A DNA stretch of 64,000 nucleotides from NCBI GenBank assembly GCA_029549985.1, contig JAKPIB010000047.1, forward strand, positions 16,750 to 80,749. Direction: 5' to 3'. Origin of the DNA: Bacillota bacterium. Its GTDB lineage: Bacteria; Bacillota; Clostridia; Caldicoprobacterales; DTU083. The notes under the pieces are model-generated. The model searched no databases. It was not told where the DNA came from and was given only the letters and a program-made list of their open reading frames with translations. Both the position numbers and the translations under genes were made by a program. Shown here in pieces: positions 24,887-33,742 of the stretch; the first letter of the stretch is position 1; the number at the start of each line of letters is the position of its first letter.

Positions 24887-25918
24887 TCAGCCGAACAGGT
24901 GCATGAACAGCCTTGCCATGATATATCCTATCAGCCCGCATCCGGGAAAGGTCAGTACCCAGGCGAGCACCATTTCCTTGACGATGTTCCAGTTGACAGA
25001 GGAGAGTCGCCTTGATGCGCCTACACCCATTATGGCCGTAGTCTTTGTATGGGTGGTCGATACGGGAAGGCCTGTCAGAGAGGCAATGAGGAGGCATATG
25101 CCTGCAGCCGCATCGGAAGCAAAGCCCTGGTATTTTTTCATCTTTACCATATCAAGGCCTACTGCCTTTATGATGCGCCAGCCGCCGACCATAGTCCCCA
25201 GGCCCATGGTGAGGGAGCAGATCACCATGACCAACAGCGGTATCTCAAAGGTACCGTCGGGATTTTTCTGGGTCATCCCGTTAAGGAACATGGCAAGCAC
25301 GAACACTCCCATGAATTTCTGTCCGTCCTGGGCGCCGTGGAGAAAGGCCATCCCGGCCGCGCTCCAGGCCTGCCCATGGTGGAACAGGGACTCCGAACGG
25401 CGTCGGTCTGCATATCTGAATATCCTTTCGATCAGCCGGGTAATGCCGAAGCCGGCTGAAAAACCAAGCAGGGTGGATAAGAAAAGGCCTATGATGACCT
25501 TCCTCCATTCACCCATGTTTATAGCGTCAACGCCTCCCAGCGCTATAGCGCCGCCTGTAAGGCCGGCTATGAGCGCATGGCTTTCACTTGTAGGGATGCC
25601 GAAGTACCAGGCTGCCACTGCCCATATGACGATGGCGAACATTGCCGCTGCCAGCACGATTAAGGCCTGTTGGCTGCCGCTTTCGCCAAAATCTACCATT
25701 TTTGAGATCGTATCCGCAACAGCGGGAGATATGTAGGTCATGAGCAGCACGCCCAGGAAGTTGAACACAACAGCTACCAGGATAGCCTTGCGAGGGCTCA
25801 GGACCCTCGTGCCTACTGCGCTGCCGATGGCATTGGGTGCATCAGTCCACCCGTTTACGAACACAACGCCCAAAACGAGAAGTATGCTGATCAAAAAGGC
25901 CAGTGACAATGGATTCAC
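24887..25918 (-). CDS. pit: Low-affinity inorganic phosphate transporter, PiT family
   Basis: A 343-aa membrane protein with about ten hydrophobic spans. The two inverted Pit signatures are visible: NGWTDAPNAIGSAVGTRVL near residue 23 and SLTGLPVSTTHTKTTAIMG in the second half. It imports phosphate (as metal-phosphate) driven by cation symport. The start is GTG at 25918 with AAGGGG upstream. It forms an operon with the DUF47 gene. Confidence 0.93.
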   Translation of the reverse strand: MNPLSLAFLISILLVLGVVFVNGWTDAPNAIGSAVGTRVLSPRKAILVAVVFNFLGVLLMTYISPAVADTISKMVDFGESGSQQALIVLAAAMFAIVIWAVAAWYFGIPTSESHALIAGLTGGAIALGGVDAINMGEWRKVIIGLFLSTLLGFSAGFGITRLIERIFRYADRRRSESLFHHGQAWSAAGMAFLHGAQDGQKFMGVFVLAMFLNGMTQKNPDGTFEIPLLVMVICSLTMGLGTMVGGWRIIKAVGLDMVKMKKYQGFASDAAAGICLLIASLTGLPVSTTHTKTTAIMGVGASRRLSSVNWNIVKEMVLAWVLTFPGCGLIGYIMARLFMHLFG

Positions 25919-25991
25919 ACACCCCTTAAAATTGCGTTAACATATGGTCCCAACAAAAACATACCGATATCAATATACCTTAAATCAATTA

Positions 25992-26011
25992 CCCCGTCAA
26001 TAAAGACGGGG
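25992..26011 (-). terminator. GC-rich hairpin between PqqD-like and pit genes
   Basis: The stem CCCCGTC/GACGGGG (25992-25998, 26005-26011) with a 6-nt loop lacks a good T-run on the minus strand. It could be a weak terminator for the PqqD-like gene or a leader structure of pit. Confidence 0.4.
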
Positions 26012-26053
26012 AATGTTTCCGACATTATTTTCATTCATCATTCGTCATTGTTT

Positions 26054-26434
26054 TCAAGTGGTGGGCTTCTTTCCCGCATGGCCTGAGGTGTTTATCGTAA
26101 TGAACCGGTGGTTTTTCAACACCGTAAGGAATATGCCCAGCTTCTCATAAAGGGGCGTGGCGCTGCCACCGAATCTCTCCTCCAGCAGCTTCCCGATTTC
26201 ACCCACGCTTTTTTTGCCGTCAATGAGCTGCCATACGAAGCTCCCCGCGTCGTCAAGCCGGACCTTCATGAGCTCAGGCCCGCCCGTGAACGGCCTGGTC
26301 AACCTGTACGCCAGGCCGTTTCGCTTCAGAAACAGGATCACTGCGCCGCTTTGATCCACAGCCCATTGCCTGTCACCGGCCTTTGCGGGTATATATTTTA
26401 GAAAATCCCTATGCCTTCCTATGCTCCTAAACAT
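26054..26434 (-). CDS. PqqD-family (RRE-like) protein
   Basis: A 126-aa protein with a PqqD / RiPP-recognition-element fold: DDAGSFVWQLIDGKKSVGEI around residues 58-78, followed by a helical EERFGG segment. PqqD proteins bind leader peptides of ribosomally made, modified peptides and present them to modifying enzymes. No radical SAM enzyme or precursor peptide is visible beside it, but TldE and TldD, which process such peptides in other bacteria, are encoded just upstream. Stand-alone PqqD-like proteins of unknown role are also common in Clostridia, so a peptide pathway is only a possibility. Confidence 0.75.
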   Translation of the reverse strand: MFRSIGRHRDFLKYIPAKAGDRQWAVDQSGAVILFLKRNGLAYRLTRPFTGGPELMKVRLDDAGSFVWQLIDGKKSVGEIGKLLEERFGGSATPLYEKLGIFLTVLKNHRFITINTSGHAGKKPTT

Positions 26435-26472
26435 CTGTCAACACCTTTCGTTCGTCTGTCTATTTGCCCCAT

Positions 26473-26504
26473 GTGCAAAGCCGCAAAGGCACCGGGCTTT
26501 GCAC
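26473..26504 (-). promoter_or_regulatory. Hairpin in the leader of the PqqD-like gene
   Basis: A perfect 10-bp inverted repeat GTGCAAAGCC/GGCTTTGCAC with a 12-nt loop lies about 40 nt upstream of the PqqD-like start. There is no T-run, so it is more likely a leader structure or operator than a terminator. Confidence 0.4.
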
Positions 26505-26555
26505 CGCAGACCAAATGGTATTTATTTTACCCGAAAGCGCAGGAAAAAAACAAAA

Positions 26556-26590
26556 ACCGGCCGGGACGGTCTTATTGCCGTCCAGCCGGT
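26556..26590 (-). terminator. Intrinsic terminator after tldD-tldE
   Basis: A long stem (ACCGGC plus GGGACGG pairing with CCGTCC plus GCCGGT, one bulge) is followed on the minus strand by TTTTTGTTTTTT, about 50 nt past the TldE stop. Confidence 0.85.
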
Positions 26591-26641
26591 AATACGCGGA
26601 TGCCTGGGCCTTATAGTGCGTCTATCTGACAGCTCTATGCC

Positions 26642-27871
26642 CTATTTTGTTATTTTCATGTTGAAGCCCTGGAGAGTCAGGCCTTCTCCTAAATACAGGT
26701 GCTTGTTCTCAAAGGTCCCTATATAATCCTCCCCTAGCATCTTGTTCAGATGGGAGCTCATGGTGAACTCGGGCACCTTTCCGTTTATCCTCTCCCCGTC
26801 AAACAGGAAACCTACCTGGACCGGGGCAGCAAAGCTGCCGTCTGCTGTGAAATCGCCGCCGGAGCTTACTGCAACCAGCAAGGCAGGTCTGCCGCCCAGG
26901 GCTTTCTTTATGTCCTCACTGTCAACGTCGAAGCGAAGAGGCGCTCCCTGAAGCATGGGCATGTCATCATAGCCGCCCGAGGCTGCGCCTGTATGGGGCA
27001 GGTTATACATGTCCGCACTCCTTTTATCCGTAAATACCCCGGTCAGCCTTCCCTTGTCAATCAAAGTATAAGAATCGTTCTCCAGGACCGTCCCCTCCAT
27101 GTCAAAGAAGGGCTCTGCCGTGTAAATGGGGTCCATGTTTTGCTTAAGCACTATTTTATCGTTGAACAGCTGCTCGTTAAGCTTGCCGCTGAAGATCGAG
27201 CTGCCTACGGCGTACCGCTCGCCGTTTAGGCAATTGGCCAGAAATCCCAGAAGCTCGTTGAACTGGAAGGTGAAAACGGGCAGCACATCCCCCTCCGGCA
27301 GAGGAACGGAGTTGTTGTATGCGGCCAGGTAATCCCTGTTGAAGGCCCAGAATTTGTCCATATCAAGGGACCTGCCAAAATACATGAGAAAACCGTCAAA
27401 AAGGTTGGCTGACTTCTTTTCCTTCAGGATGAGGCCCAAGTATATGATCGCATCCCTGTACTCCAGGTCCAGCCCTGCGGTATTTTTCATGTTCCACTGT
27501 ACTTCTGTCGTAGAGATGCTTTCGCTGAAATCGAACTCAGGGTAGTCCCGCCTCAGGACAGCCAGGATATCCTCGCTGTACTTAAGCAGGTCTTCTCCGG
27601 TCATGGGGTTTTCGTTGTAGCAGCGGTGGTCCTTCCTGTCTCCTGACAGCTTGTAGGGATATTCGATATTGGTGCTCAGGTTTTTGACTGCGTTCTCGAT
27701 GAGGACATCATCGGGCAGGTCACCCACAGCGCCTGAAATGCCGATCTTGCCGTCCTTGTAGACCCTGACGCCCTTTTTGACTATATCCTTCGTACGTACG
27801 GCGTTTATCCTGGTGTTTTGCACCTTGACCGCAGTTTCTTTTTGACGTATGGTTATAAATTCCTTATCCAT
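26642..27871 (-). CDS. tldE: TldE/PmbA-family metalloprotease subunit
   Basis: A 409-aa subunit; the ATG at 27871 has GGAGG 6 nt upstream. It shows the U62/TldE pattern: an N-terminal domain with VRVYKDGKIG, and a C-terminal domain containing NDSYTLIDKGRLTGVFTDKR and a final GEDYIGTFENKHLYLG region. It lacks the HExxxH zinc motif, as expected for TldE, which partners the catalytic TldD. It is ten nt after tldD in a two-gene operon. TldD/TldE cleave unfolded or leader peptides. It is somewhat shorter than E. coli PmbA. Confidence 0.88.
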   Translation of the reverse strand: MDKEFITIRQKETAVKVQNTRINAVRTKDIVKKGVRVYKDGKIGISGAVGDLPDDVLIENAVKNLSTNIEYPYKLSGDRKDHRCYNENPMTGEDLLKYSEDILAVLRRDYPEFDFSESISTTEVQWNMKNTAGLDLEYRDAIIYLGLILKEKKSANLFDGFLMYFGRSLDMDKFWAFNRDYLAAYNNSVPLPEGDVLPVFTFQFNELLGFLANCLNGERYAVGSSIFSGKLNEQLFNDKIVLKQNMDPIYTAEPFFDMEGTVLENDSYTLIDKGRLTGVFTDKRSADMYNLPHTGAASGGYDDMPMLQGAPLRFDVDSEDIKKALGGRPALLVAVSSGGDFTADGSFAAPVQVGFLFDGERINGKVPEFTMSSHLNKMLGEDYIGTFENKHLYLGEGLTLQGFNMKITK

Positions 27872-27883
27872 CACATACCTCCG

Positions 27884-29221
27884 TTATTGAACACTTAACC
27901 TTTTGACCCGGGTATAGGGGCCGCCGAAGCCGACAGGAAGCGGGAACTGCTCCATCTTTCCGCAGCCGCCGCCTACAAAGCTCAAGAGCTCGAACTCCTC
28001 ACTCACGGCATCGACCTCGGCAAGGGTCTCGAACACGTTGCCCGTAACGACTGAGACCTTGACAGGCTTAGTTATTTTCCCGTTTTCTATCTTATAAGCC
28101 CTGGCCGGCGCTATGGTAAAGGTGGACATGCCCGAGCCATGCTTGACCGTATCTATGAAAATGCCCTTGTCCATCTCGGCGATTATGTCCTTCAAAGGCC
28201 GGTCACCTTTTTCAATATAGGTGGTGGTCATACGGACTATGGGCTCAAACTCGAAGCTTACAGCCCTTGCATTGCCCGTCAGCGGCTCTTCCAGGGCCGC
28301 GCTGGTTGCCGTACTGTGAAGCCTGCCTGTGAGCTTGCCGTTTTTAATGATATAGGTCTTTTTCCCTCTGGTGCCCTCATCATCAAAGGGGGTATAGCCA
28401 TTGCCCGAAACCGTCCCGTCATCTATTATCGTCAGCAGGTCCTGGCCGATGGTCTTGCCCAGGGCCCATTCAGCCTTCATGGTCTCATCGCCTACCATAA
28501 AGTCGGATTCGCTCTTGTGGCCAAAGCTCTCGTGGGTAAATACCCCCGTAGCCTCAGGCCCCATCAGAACAGGGTATATGCCCGGCTCGACCGGCTCGGC
28601 TTCCCTGACGAACTGGATGTTTTTTTCGACCTGTTCGGAGAAAAATCCACATAGGTTCTTGAGCTCGTCAAAATATATGGCAGCCTTTGATACAGTACCC
28701 TTGTCCTTTTTATCACCGCAGGCCATGTCAAGGCTCAGACGGATCCCACAGGTCTGCTTGTCAAAGGTGACCGCAGTCCCTTTAGATGAATAGATGGACT
28801 TTATAGTCTTGTTGTCTACATAATAGGATGTATGGTGAACTACCTCCGGGCGGTCGAGCAGGTGCAGGTAGCCTTCCAGAAGCGCCTGCTTTTCTTCGAC
28901 CGGGATATCGGTAACGGACCGCTCGCTGAAGTTCAATACTGTGCCGGTGTTCACTTCAAATTCCTTTACGATCGGATGGTTGTTTATATCAGGGTTGGGT
29001 CTGGCCATCCCGGCCAGGATGTCTATGCTCTCCTGGACGCGGCTTATATCGGTGATCGAGCTGTAATACCACCGGTCGCCGTCGAATACTCTTATGAAAG
29101 CTCCCTTGTTGCTGCGTACCTTCTGCTGCTGCAAGGCTGTTTTCTTGAAGCTGATCTTGGTCTCATAGGTTTCCTCTATACGCACATCGACGTATAGTCC
29201 TTCCGGGAATCTGTACATCAT
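27884..29221 (-). CDS. tldD: TldD-family zinc metalloprotease
   Basis: A 445-aa catalytic subunit. Two adjacent ATGs (29221 and 29218) follow AGGAGG; the frame to 29275 has no ribosome site. The zinc-binding HESFGH (HExxxH) is in TGVFTHESFGHKSESD, and other hallmarks are the later IIKNGKLTGRLHSTATSA and the C-terminal CGKMEQFPLPVGFGGP. With TldE it forms the heterodimeric protease that degrades unstructured peptides and matures some ribosomal peptides. It is first in the operon. Confidence 0.92.
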   Translation of the reverse strand: MMYRFPEGLYVDVRIEETYETKISFKKTALQQQKVRSNKGAFIRVFDGDRWYYSSITDISRVQESIDILAGMARPNPDINNHPIVKEFEVNTGTVLNFSERSVTDIPVEEKQALLEGYLHLLDRPEVVHHTSYYVDNKTIKSIYSSKGTAVTFDKQTCGIRLSLDMACGDKKDKGTVSKAAIYFDELKNLCGFFSEQVEKNIQFVREAEPVEPGIYPVLMGPEATGVFTHESFGHKSESDFMVGDETMKAEWALGKTIGQDLLTIIDDGTVSGNGYTPFDDEGTRGKKTYIIKNGKLTGRLHSTATSAALEEPLTGNARAVSFEFEPIVRMTTTYIEKGDRPLKDIIAEMDKGIFIDTVKHGSGMSTFTIAPARAYKIENGKITKPVKVSVVTGNVFETLAEVDAVSEEFELLSFVGGGCGKMEQFPLPVGFGGPYTRVKRLSVQ

Positions 29222-29408
29222 GTAACCTCCTGAAAATCTATATAAGCTGATTTGCTCAGCATGGTTATTAAACATATATTCTACAAATCGTTTCCGATTC
29301 CTGCCTGACCTGCGGAGTCCCCGAAATTTACACCATGTTAATATTTAGTCAAATACCCTTCTTAAATATGATATAATTTATAAAAAAATAACAGGAGGTA
29401 TAAATATT

Positions 29409-30062
29409 GTGAGCATTTACAGATGTAAAAGAGGGCTCGCGCTTGTACTTGTGATGGTCTGTGCAGCGGCCTTGACAGGCTGTTTTGCCAAATCTAAAAA
29501 CACCTTGTCAATGGCCAGATGGGAAGACGATGTTTTCGTCAGCGAATGGGCAGGGTTCAAGCTGACGGTACCTGAGGGCTGGTATGTGGCAACTGATGAA
29601 GAAATCAAGGAAACAATGAACCTTGGTGCGGAGGTCATCGCCGGCGCAACCGGTGAAGCTGCGGAAAAATATAAGGCTGTAAACGCTGTCTATCCCTTGT
29701 ACATATCGAAATACCCGCTTGACTCCGAGGAACTGAACCCAAATGCCATGATTGTGTTCGAAAAGCTGAGTGCGCTGCAAAATCTACTGATAAAGGATGC
29801 AGACTCATATATCGAATCGACCATGCAGCAGCTTGAGGACCTCAACATCGGCTATAGTACCAAAAAGGGCGATAAGGTAGTGATCGCAGGTGAAGAATAC
29901 TCATCGATGACAGCTACCCTTGAGCTTATTGAAGACCTGAGCTTGATACAAAGGTATTACTCCCGCGTACATGACGGGTATATCATCAGCTTCATTCTGA
30001 CCGGTATATCGACCAACCCCGAGGAACTGGACAATATAGTCAAAAGCATCGAGAAGTACTAG
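29409..30062 (+). CDS. Lipoprotein of unknown function
   Basis: A 217-aa protein, GTG start at 29409 with AGGAGGT about 9 nt upstream. The N-terminus is a lipoprotein signal (ALVLVMVCAAALTGC, lipobox LTGC), so it is anchored to the outer face of the membrane. The mature part contains FKLTVPEGWYVATDEEI, a pattern seen in PsbP/DUF1795-like stress-type lipoproteins, and ends in a short helix (ELDNIVKSIEKY). It is monocistronic between tldD (divergent) and a terminator. Function unknown. Confidence 0.8.
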   Translation: MSIYRCKRGLALVLVMVCAAALTGCFAKSKNTLSMARWEDDVFVSEWAGFKLTVPEGWYVATDEEIKETMNLGAEVIAGATGEAAEKYKAVNAVYPLYISKYPLDSEELNPNAMIVFEKLSALQNLLIKDADSYIESTMQQLEDLNIGYSTKKGDKVVIAGEEYSSMTATLELIEDLSLIQRYYSRVHDGYIISFILTGISTNPEELDNIVKSIEKY

Positions 30063-30064
30063 CA

Positions 30065-30091
30065 AAAAGAGGCTGCTTGTCAGCCTCTTTT
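30065..30091. terminator. Bidirectional intrinsic terminator
   Basis: An 11-bp stem AAAAGAGGCTG/CAGCCTCTTTT with a 5-nt loop sits between convergent genes (the lipoprotein gene on + and the DUF2721 gene on -). A/T flanks allow it to work in both directions. Confidence 0.85.
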
Positions 30092-30096
30092 GAGCT

Positions 30097-30501
30097 TCAG
30101 CCTTGTCCCCTGTCCTCCTCTATCCCGCTGAGCTCTACTTTGAGGGCATCGACGGACAGATAGATCTCCCACAGGGATAGGATCAGGGATGCCATCATCA
30201 AAAGCAGGCTGATCGCAAAAACGATGTCGGCTGCCAGTATCCTCCCAAGGAAAAACAGAAACATGCATATCACACAGAACAGGAAGCTAAGCACGCTTAC
30301 AAACTGTGTGTACTTCAGGATGTTGAGCCGTATGTGGAAGTTCTTGATCTGCTTGTATACCTTCTCATCTGGGTTTTCCTCATACAGGGCGCGGAACTGG
30401 CGGACCAGGGAGGCAAGGGCCAGAAAGCGGTTGGTATGGGCCAGCATCAGCAAGGTGATCGCCGGGAACAAAAGTGCAGGTGTTGTGATATTTATATCCA
30501 T
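30097..30501 (-). CDS. DUF2721 family membrane protein
   Basis: A 134-aa protein with GGAGG before the ATG. It has an N-terminal membrane helix (ALLFPAITLLMLAHTNRFLA), an R-x-L charged segment (SLVRQFRALYEE), two more helices (FVSVLSFLFCVICMFLFF; IVFAISLLLMMASLILSLWEIY) and a charged tail. The layout matches DUF2721 proteins, whose role is unknown. It is monocistronic. Confidence 0.8.
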   Translation of the reverse strand: MDINITTPALLFPAITLLMLAHTNRFLALASLVRQFRALYEENPDEKVYKQIKNFHIRLNILKYTQFVSVLSFLFCVICMFLFFLGRILAADIVFAISLLLMMASLILSLWEIYLSVDALKVELSGIEEDRGQG

Positions 30502-30661
30502 GGCAAACCTCCGATACGAATGATTTCTATGATCTATTTATACCCTGTCCCAGGACAATTTCAACTACCCCTTTATATTACACCATCCGGTACCGGGCAG
30601 GGAAAAAACCGTTAAGCTCAGGATGAGTCGTGTCACGCATAGTAAAATTTCAATAAAGAGA

Positions 30662-30690
30662 AAGGGTTCTATGTCAACCATAGAACCCTT
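30662..30690 (-). terminator. Terminator of tRNA-Ser(GGA)
   Basis: A 12-bp perfect stem AAGGGTTCTATG/CATAGAACCCTT with a 5-nt loop, six nt past the tRNA 3' end, is followed on the minus strand by TCTCTTTATT. Confidence 0.8.
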
Positions 30691-30695
30691 GATTT

Positions 30696-30788
30696 TGGCG
30701 GAGAGAGAGGGATTCGAACCCTCGGTACCCTGTTCGGGGTACACACGATTTCCAGTCGTGCGCCTTCGTCCAGCTCAGCCATCTCTCC
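30696..30788 (-). tRNA. tRNA-Ser (anticodon GGA)
   Basis: A 93-nt cloverleaf on the minus strand. The acceptor is GGAGAGA pairing with TCTCTCC, then discriminator G and an encoded CCA. The anticodon stem-loop reads CACGA-CTGGAAA-TCGTG, giving GGA. It has the long variable arm typical of serine tRNAs (GGTACCCTGTTCGGGGTAC region on the + strand) and a T-arm GGTTCGAATCC. It decodes UCC/UCU. Confidence 0.95.
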
Positions 30789-30828
30789 AGACGATCATTT
30801 ATTATATTTTTTATCAGAGCACCGTTTT

Positions 30829-30857
30829 ATATTACAATATTTAATGCCGCTTGTCAA
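30829..30857 (-). promoter_or_regulatory. Promoter of tRNA-Ser(GGA)
   Basis: On the minus strand, -35 TTGACA (30852-30857), a 17-bp spacer and -10 TAATAT (30829-30834) lie 40 nt before the tRNA 5' end. Confidence 0.75.
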
Positions 30858-30970
30858 TAAGGCCGCCCGATATAGTCATGCATTTCTCCGTATGATATAA
30901 TTAATATAAGTACGTTTAGACAATCTTGATACCTTTTATAAATAACCAAAGCTTATTCAGGAGGTGCACC

Positions 30971-31828
30971 ATGGGACGATTCAGCATCAGAAAAATACTG
31001 GACAACAAGATCGTCAACAACGCTATAATCATCGTCTGCACCGTCACTTTGATATACAGCTTGTTTATGATCGGTTCTACCTTTTTTTACAGCTTGCGGG
31101 GCAATGAGATCATGGACGATCTGCAGAAGATCATGAATAACAAGCAATATGTAAGGAAATCCTTCCACGAGGTCAGCTTCGATTCCATACTGAGCACCAT
31201 CACGCTCAACCTCGACCCGGAGAACGGGGGCAATGACCCGGAAGAGCGCAGCCTAGAGGTGCTTGACAAATACAAGGACCTGGTGCTGATAAATGAAGAT
31301 ATAATCGGTTGGATAAAGGTGCCGGGCACCGACATTGACTATCCGATCGTACAGGGCAGAGACAACAGCCAGTATCTTAATATGACCCATACGGGTGAAT
31401 CAAACCGCCACGGGGCTATATTCATGGACTACAGAAACAGCAAATACTTCGATGATATGAACACCGTCATATACGGCCACAACATGAGGCTCAAGCCCCA
31501 CATGTTCAGGCCCCTGCCCCAGAATTATCAGAATGAGGATTTCTTCTACAACAACAGGGTCATACAGGTAGACTCCATTTATGAGGAGCAGAAATGGGAG
31601 ATATTCTCCGTATATGTAACGGAGGTCACGTTCAATTACACCAAGACCAGGTTCAACACCCCTGAAGAATTCACGACCTTTATCCAGGAAATCAAGAAAA
31701 AGTCCTTGTTCCCTACTGACACTGAAGTAACGGAAGACGATTGCATACTGACATTGTCCACCTGCACCTATGAGTTCAGTAATGCCAGATTCGTAGTACA
31801 TGCCAAAAAAATAAAGGATGAAGGCTAA
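30971..31828 (+). CDS. Class B-like sortase
   Basis: A 285-aa transpeptidase; the ATG at 30971 follows AGGAGGTGCACC. It has an N-terminal membrane anchor (about residues 18-38) and a sortase domain with DIDYPIVQGRDNSQYLN, the catalytic His in VIYGHNM, the catalytic Cys in LTLSTCTYEF, and Arg in NARFVVHAKK. The YGHNM and TLSTC-TYEF-NARF layout is that of class B sortases. It would join proteins with xPxTG/NPxTG-type signals to the cell wall; several such proteins are encoded in this window. It is the first gene of an operon with the MORN protein gene, 30 nt downstream. Confidence 0.92.
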   Translation: MGRFSIRKILDNKIVNNAIIIVCTVTLIYSLFMIGSTFFYSLRGNEIMDDLQKIMNNKQYVRKSFHEVSFDSILSTITLNLDPENGGNDPEERSLEVLDKYKDLVLINEDIIGWIKVPGTDIDYPIVQGRDNSQYLNMTHTGESNRHGAIFMDYRNSKYFDDMNTVIYGHNMRLKPHMFRPLPQNYQNEDFFYNNRVIQVDSIYEEQKWEIFSVYVTEVTFNYTKTRFNTPEEFTTFIQEIKKKSLFPTDTEVTEDDCILTLSTCTYEFSNARFVVHAKKIKDEG

Positions 31829-31858
31829 GGCCTGAGAGTCTACCAAAGGGGACTTTAT

Positions 31859-33742
31859 ATGAACATACGCAAGCTCATCCCGGACAAGCGGTCCGGAAAA
31901 GCATATATCATCGCCATGATCGCCATAGTATTGCTCGCGCTTATACTGCTTGGAGCAAAGCTTATCTATGACATGGACAAGCTCTATTACGACAGCGGTA
32001 AAGTAGCCTACAGCGGCAGCCTGATCGAAGGCGATCTCAGCCAGGTCGAGGACTGGGACGGCGTTACAGCAGACCGCATCCCCAACGGTTTCGGCAAAAA
32101 GTACTATGAGACCGGAGGGCTGTGGTATGAGGGCGAATGGAGCAATGGAGTAAGGCAAGGCCACGGCAAATCCTTCTACCCCAACGGCAAGGTTGAATAT
32201 GAAGGGGAATGGGTGAACAATAAATGGCACGGCCAGGGCAAGGTATACAGGATCGACGGCACCCTCTTCCTTGAAGGACAGTTTGAAAACAACCAGCTCA
32301 ACGGGACAGGCAGGTCCTACTATGCCGACGGCAAGCTTGAATATGAAGGCACATGGAAGGACGGCATATGGCATGGCTACGGCAAGGGCTACTGGAAAAA
32401 CGGGACCCTGGGCTATGAGGGGGGACTCTCAGAGGGTATGCCCAACGGCCATGGGATCAGCTACTACCCCAATGGCAAGATAGCTTATGACGGCAGCTGG
32501 GTCGCCGGGAAAAAGGATGGTTTCGGCAAGCTGTATGATAATAACGGCATATTGTACTATGAAGGGGAGATCAAAAACGGCGCCATGAATGGTACCGGCA
32601 CATACTACTTCCCCGGAGATGACGATTACGGCCGCAAGAGCTATACAGGCAGCTTCGTCAATGATATGTTCGACGGACAGGGCACCATGGTATGGAAGGA
32701 CGGCGCCCGCTATGAGGGCGAATGGAAGGACGGCAAGCGTGACGGCACGGGCACCTATGTCTGGTCCAATGGAAAGAAGTACATCGGGGAATGGGCCGCG
32801 GACCTGATGTCCGGCCAGGGCGAGCTCTATCACAGGACCGGTTATCTCGAATTCAATGGTCAGTTCAAAGACGGCTACAGAACGAAGGGCACCTTATACG
32901 GGCCGGAAGGCCAGGTTTTGTACACAGGCGGCTGGAAAAACGAGACCTACAGCGGTTACGGCGAGCTATATGATCTTTCGGGGATCCTGCTGTACAAGGG
33001 TTATTGGGACAAGGGGCTCTACAACGGAAAAGGCACCCTGTACGATCCCGAAGGGAACCTGATGTACGAGGGCAGTTTCTACCTTGGGAAATATTACGGC
33101 GCTGGCAAGGAATACTGGCCCAACGGCAACATAAAGTACGACGGCAGGTTCACAAGAGGTATGTATACCCACAACGGCAAATACTACAACGAGGACGGCC
33201 GTCTGGTATATGACGGCTATTGGGACAGCGGTAAAAAGGCCAAAGACGGCAAGTACTACTGGGAAGACGGCAGCTGGTATGAGGGCGAATTCAACAATGA
33301 CATGAGAAACGGCAGCGGCAAAAAATACTTTGCTGACGGCACCCTGCAATATGAAGGCGAATGGAAAAACGATCTTTATCACGGCAAAGGCATGCTCTAC
33401 AGGGAAGACGGGACCCTGCTCTACAGCGGCAGCTTTGAGAAGGGGCTGTACCACGGCACAGGCAAGCTTTATGCCAGCGATGGAGAGACGGTCGTTTATG
33501 ACGGAAAGTGGAAAAATGGAGAGATGACAGAGAAGAATAAATATAAGCCCGAACCAACGAAGTCACCTGAGCCTACTGGCTCGCCAAAGCCCACAGAGTC
33601 GCCCAAGCCATCGAAATCACCTGAGCCTACAAAATCGCCCAAGCCTTCAGAATCACCCAAGCCTACGGCAACACCTGCTCCCTCGCCTTCACCGACGCCC
33701 CAGCCAAGTCCTACTCCCGAGCCTGCAGAGGAGGATGATTGA
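31859..33742 (+). CDS. Membrane-anchored MORN-repeat protein with proline-rich tail
   Basis: A 627-aa protein. After a short basic start and one membrane span (about residues 15-34), it is built of about 20 MORN repeats of ~23 residues (pattern YEGEW-x-NG-x-x-HGxGK-x-Y-x-x-x-G), residues ~75-565. The tail (about 570-627) is a Pro/Ser/Lys/Glu repeat (SPEPT/SPKPT), typical of wall-spanning linkers, ending acidic without a sorting signal. The repeats probably extend outside the cell. It is cotranscribed with the sortase and overlaps a 36-bp repeat at its 3' end. MORN proteins act as scaffolds or lipid binders; the role here is unknown. Confidence 0.9.
   Translation: MNIRKLIPDKRSGKAYIIAMIAIVLLALILLGAKLIYDMDKLYYDSGKVAYSGSLIEGDLSQVEDWDGVTADRIPNGFGKKYYETGGLWYEGEWSNGVRQGHGKSFYPNGKVEYEGEWVNNKWHGQGKVYRIDGTLFLEGQFENNQLNGTGRSYYADGKLEYEGTWKDGIWHGYGKGYWKNGTLGYEGGLSEGMPNGHGISYYPNGKIAYDGSWVAGKKDGFGKLYDNNGILYYEGEIKNGAMNGTGTYYFPGDDDYGRKSYTGSFVNDMFDGQGTMVWKDGARYEGEWKDGKRDGTGTYVWSNGKKYIGEWAADLMSGQGELYHRTGYLEFNGQFKDGYRTKGTLYGPEGQVLYTGGWKNETYSGYGELYDLSGILLYKGYWDKGLYNGKGTLYDPEGNLMYEGSFYLGKYYGAGKEYWPNGNIKYDGRFTRGMYTHNGKYYNEDGRLVYDGYWDSGKKAKDGKYYWEDGSWYEGEFNNDMRNGSGKKYFADGTLQYEGEWKNDLYHGKGMLYREDGTLLYSGSFEKGLYHGTGKLYASDGETVVYDGKWKNGEMTEKNKYKPEPTKSPEPTGSPKPTESPKPSKSPEPTKSPKPSESPKPTATPAPSPSPTPQPSPTPEPAEEDD

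Noticed and set aside
31400..32374. 324-codon minus-strand frame opposite the sortase and MORN genes
   Set aside because: It is a shadow caused by the repetitive, biased codons of the MORN repeats; no family features and no ribosome site.
33543..33725. Short repeats in the MORN gene tail as a CRISPR-like array
   Set aside because: They are in-frame SPEPT/SPKPT coding repeats of a proline-rich linker, with no spacers.
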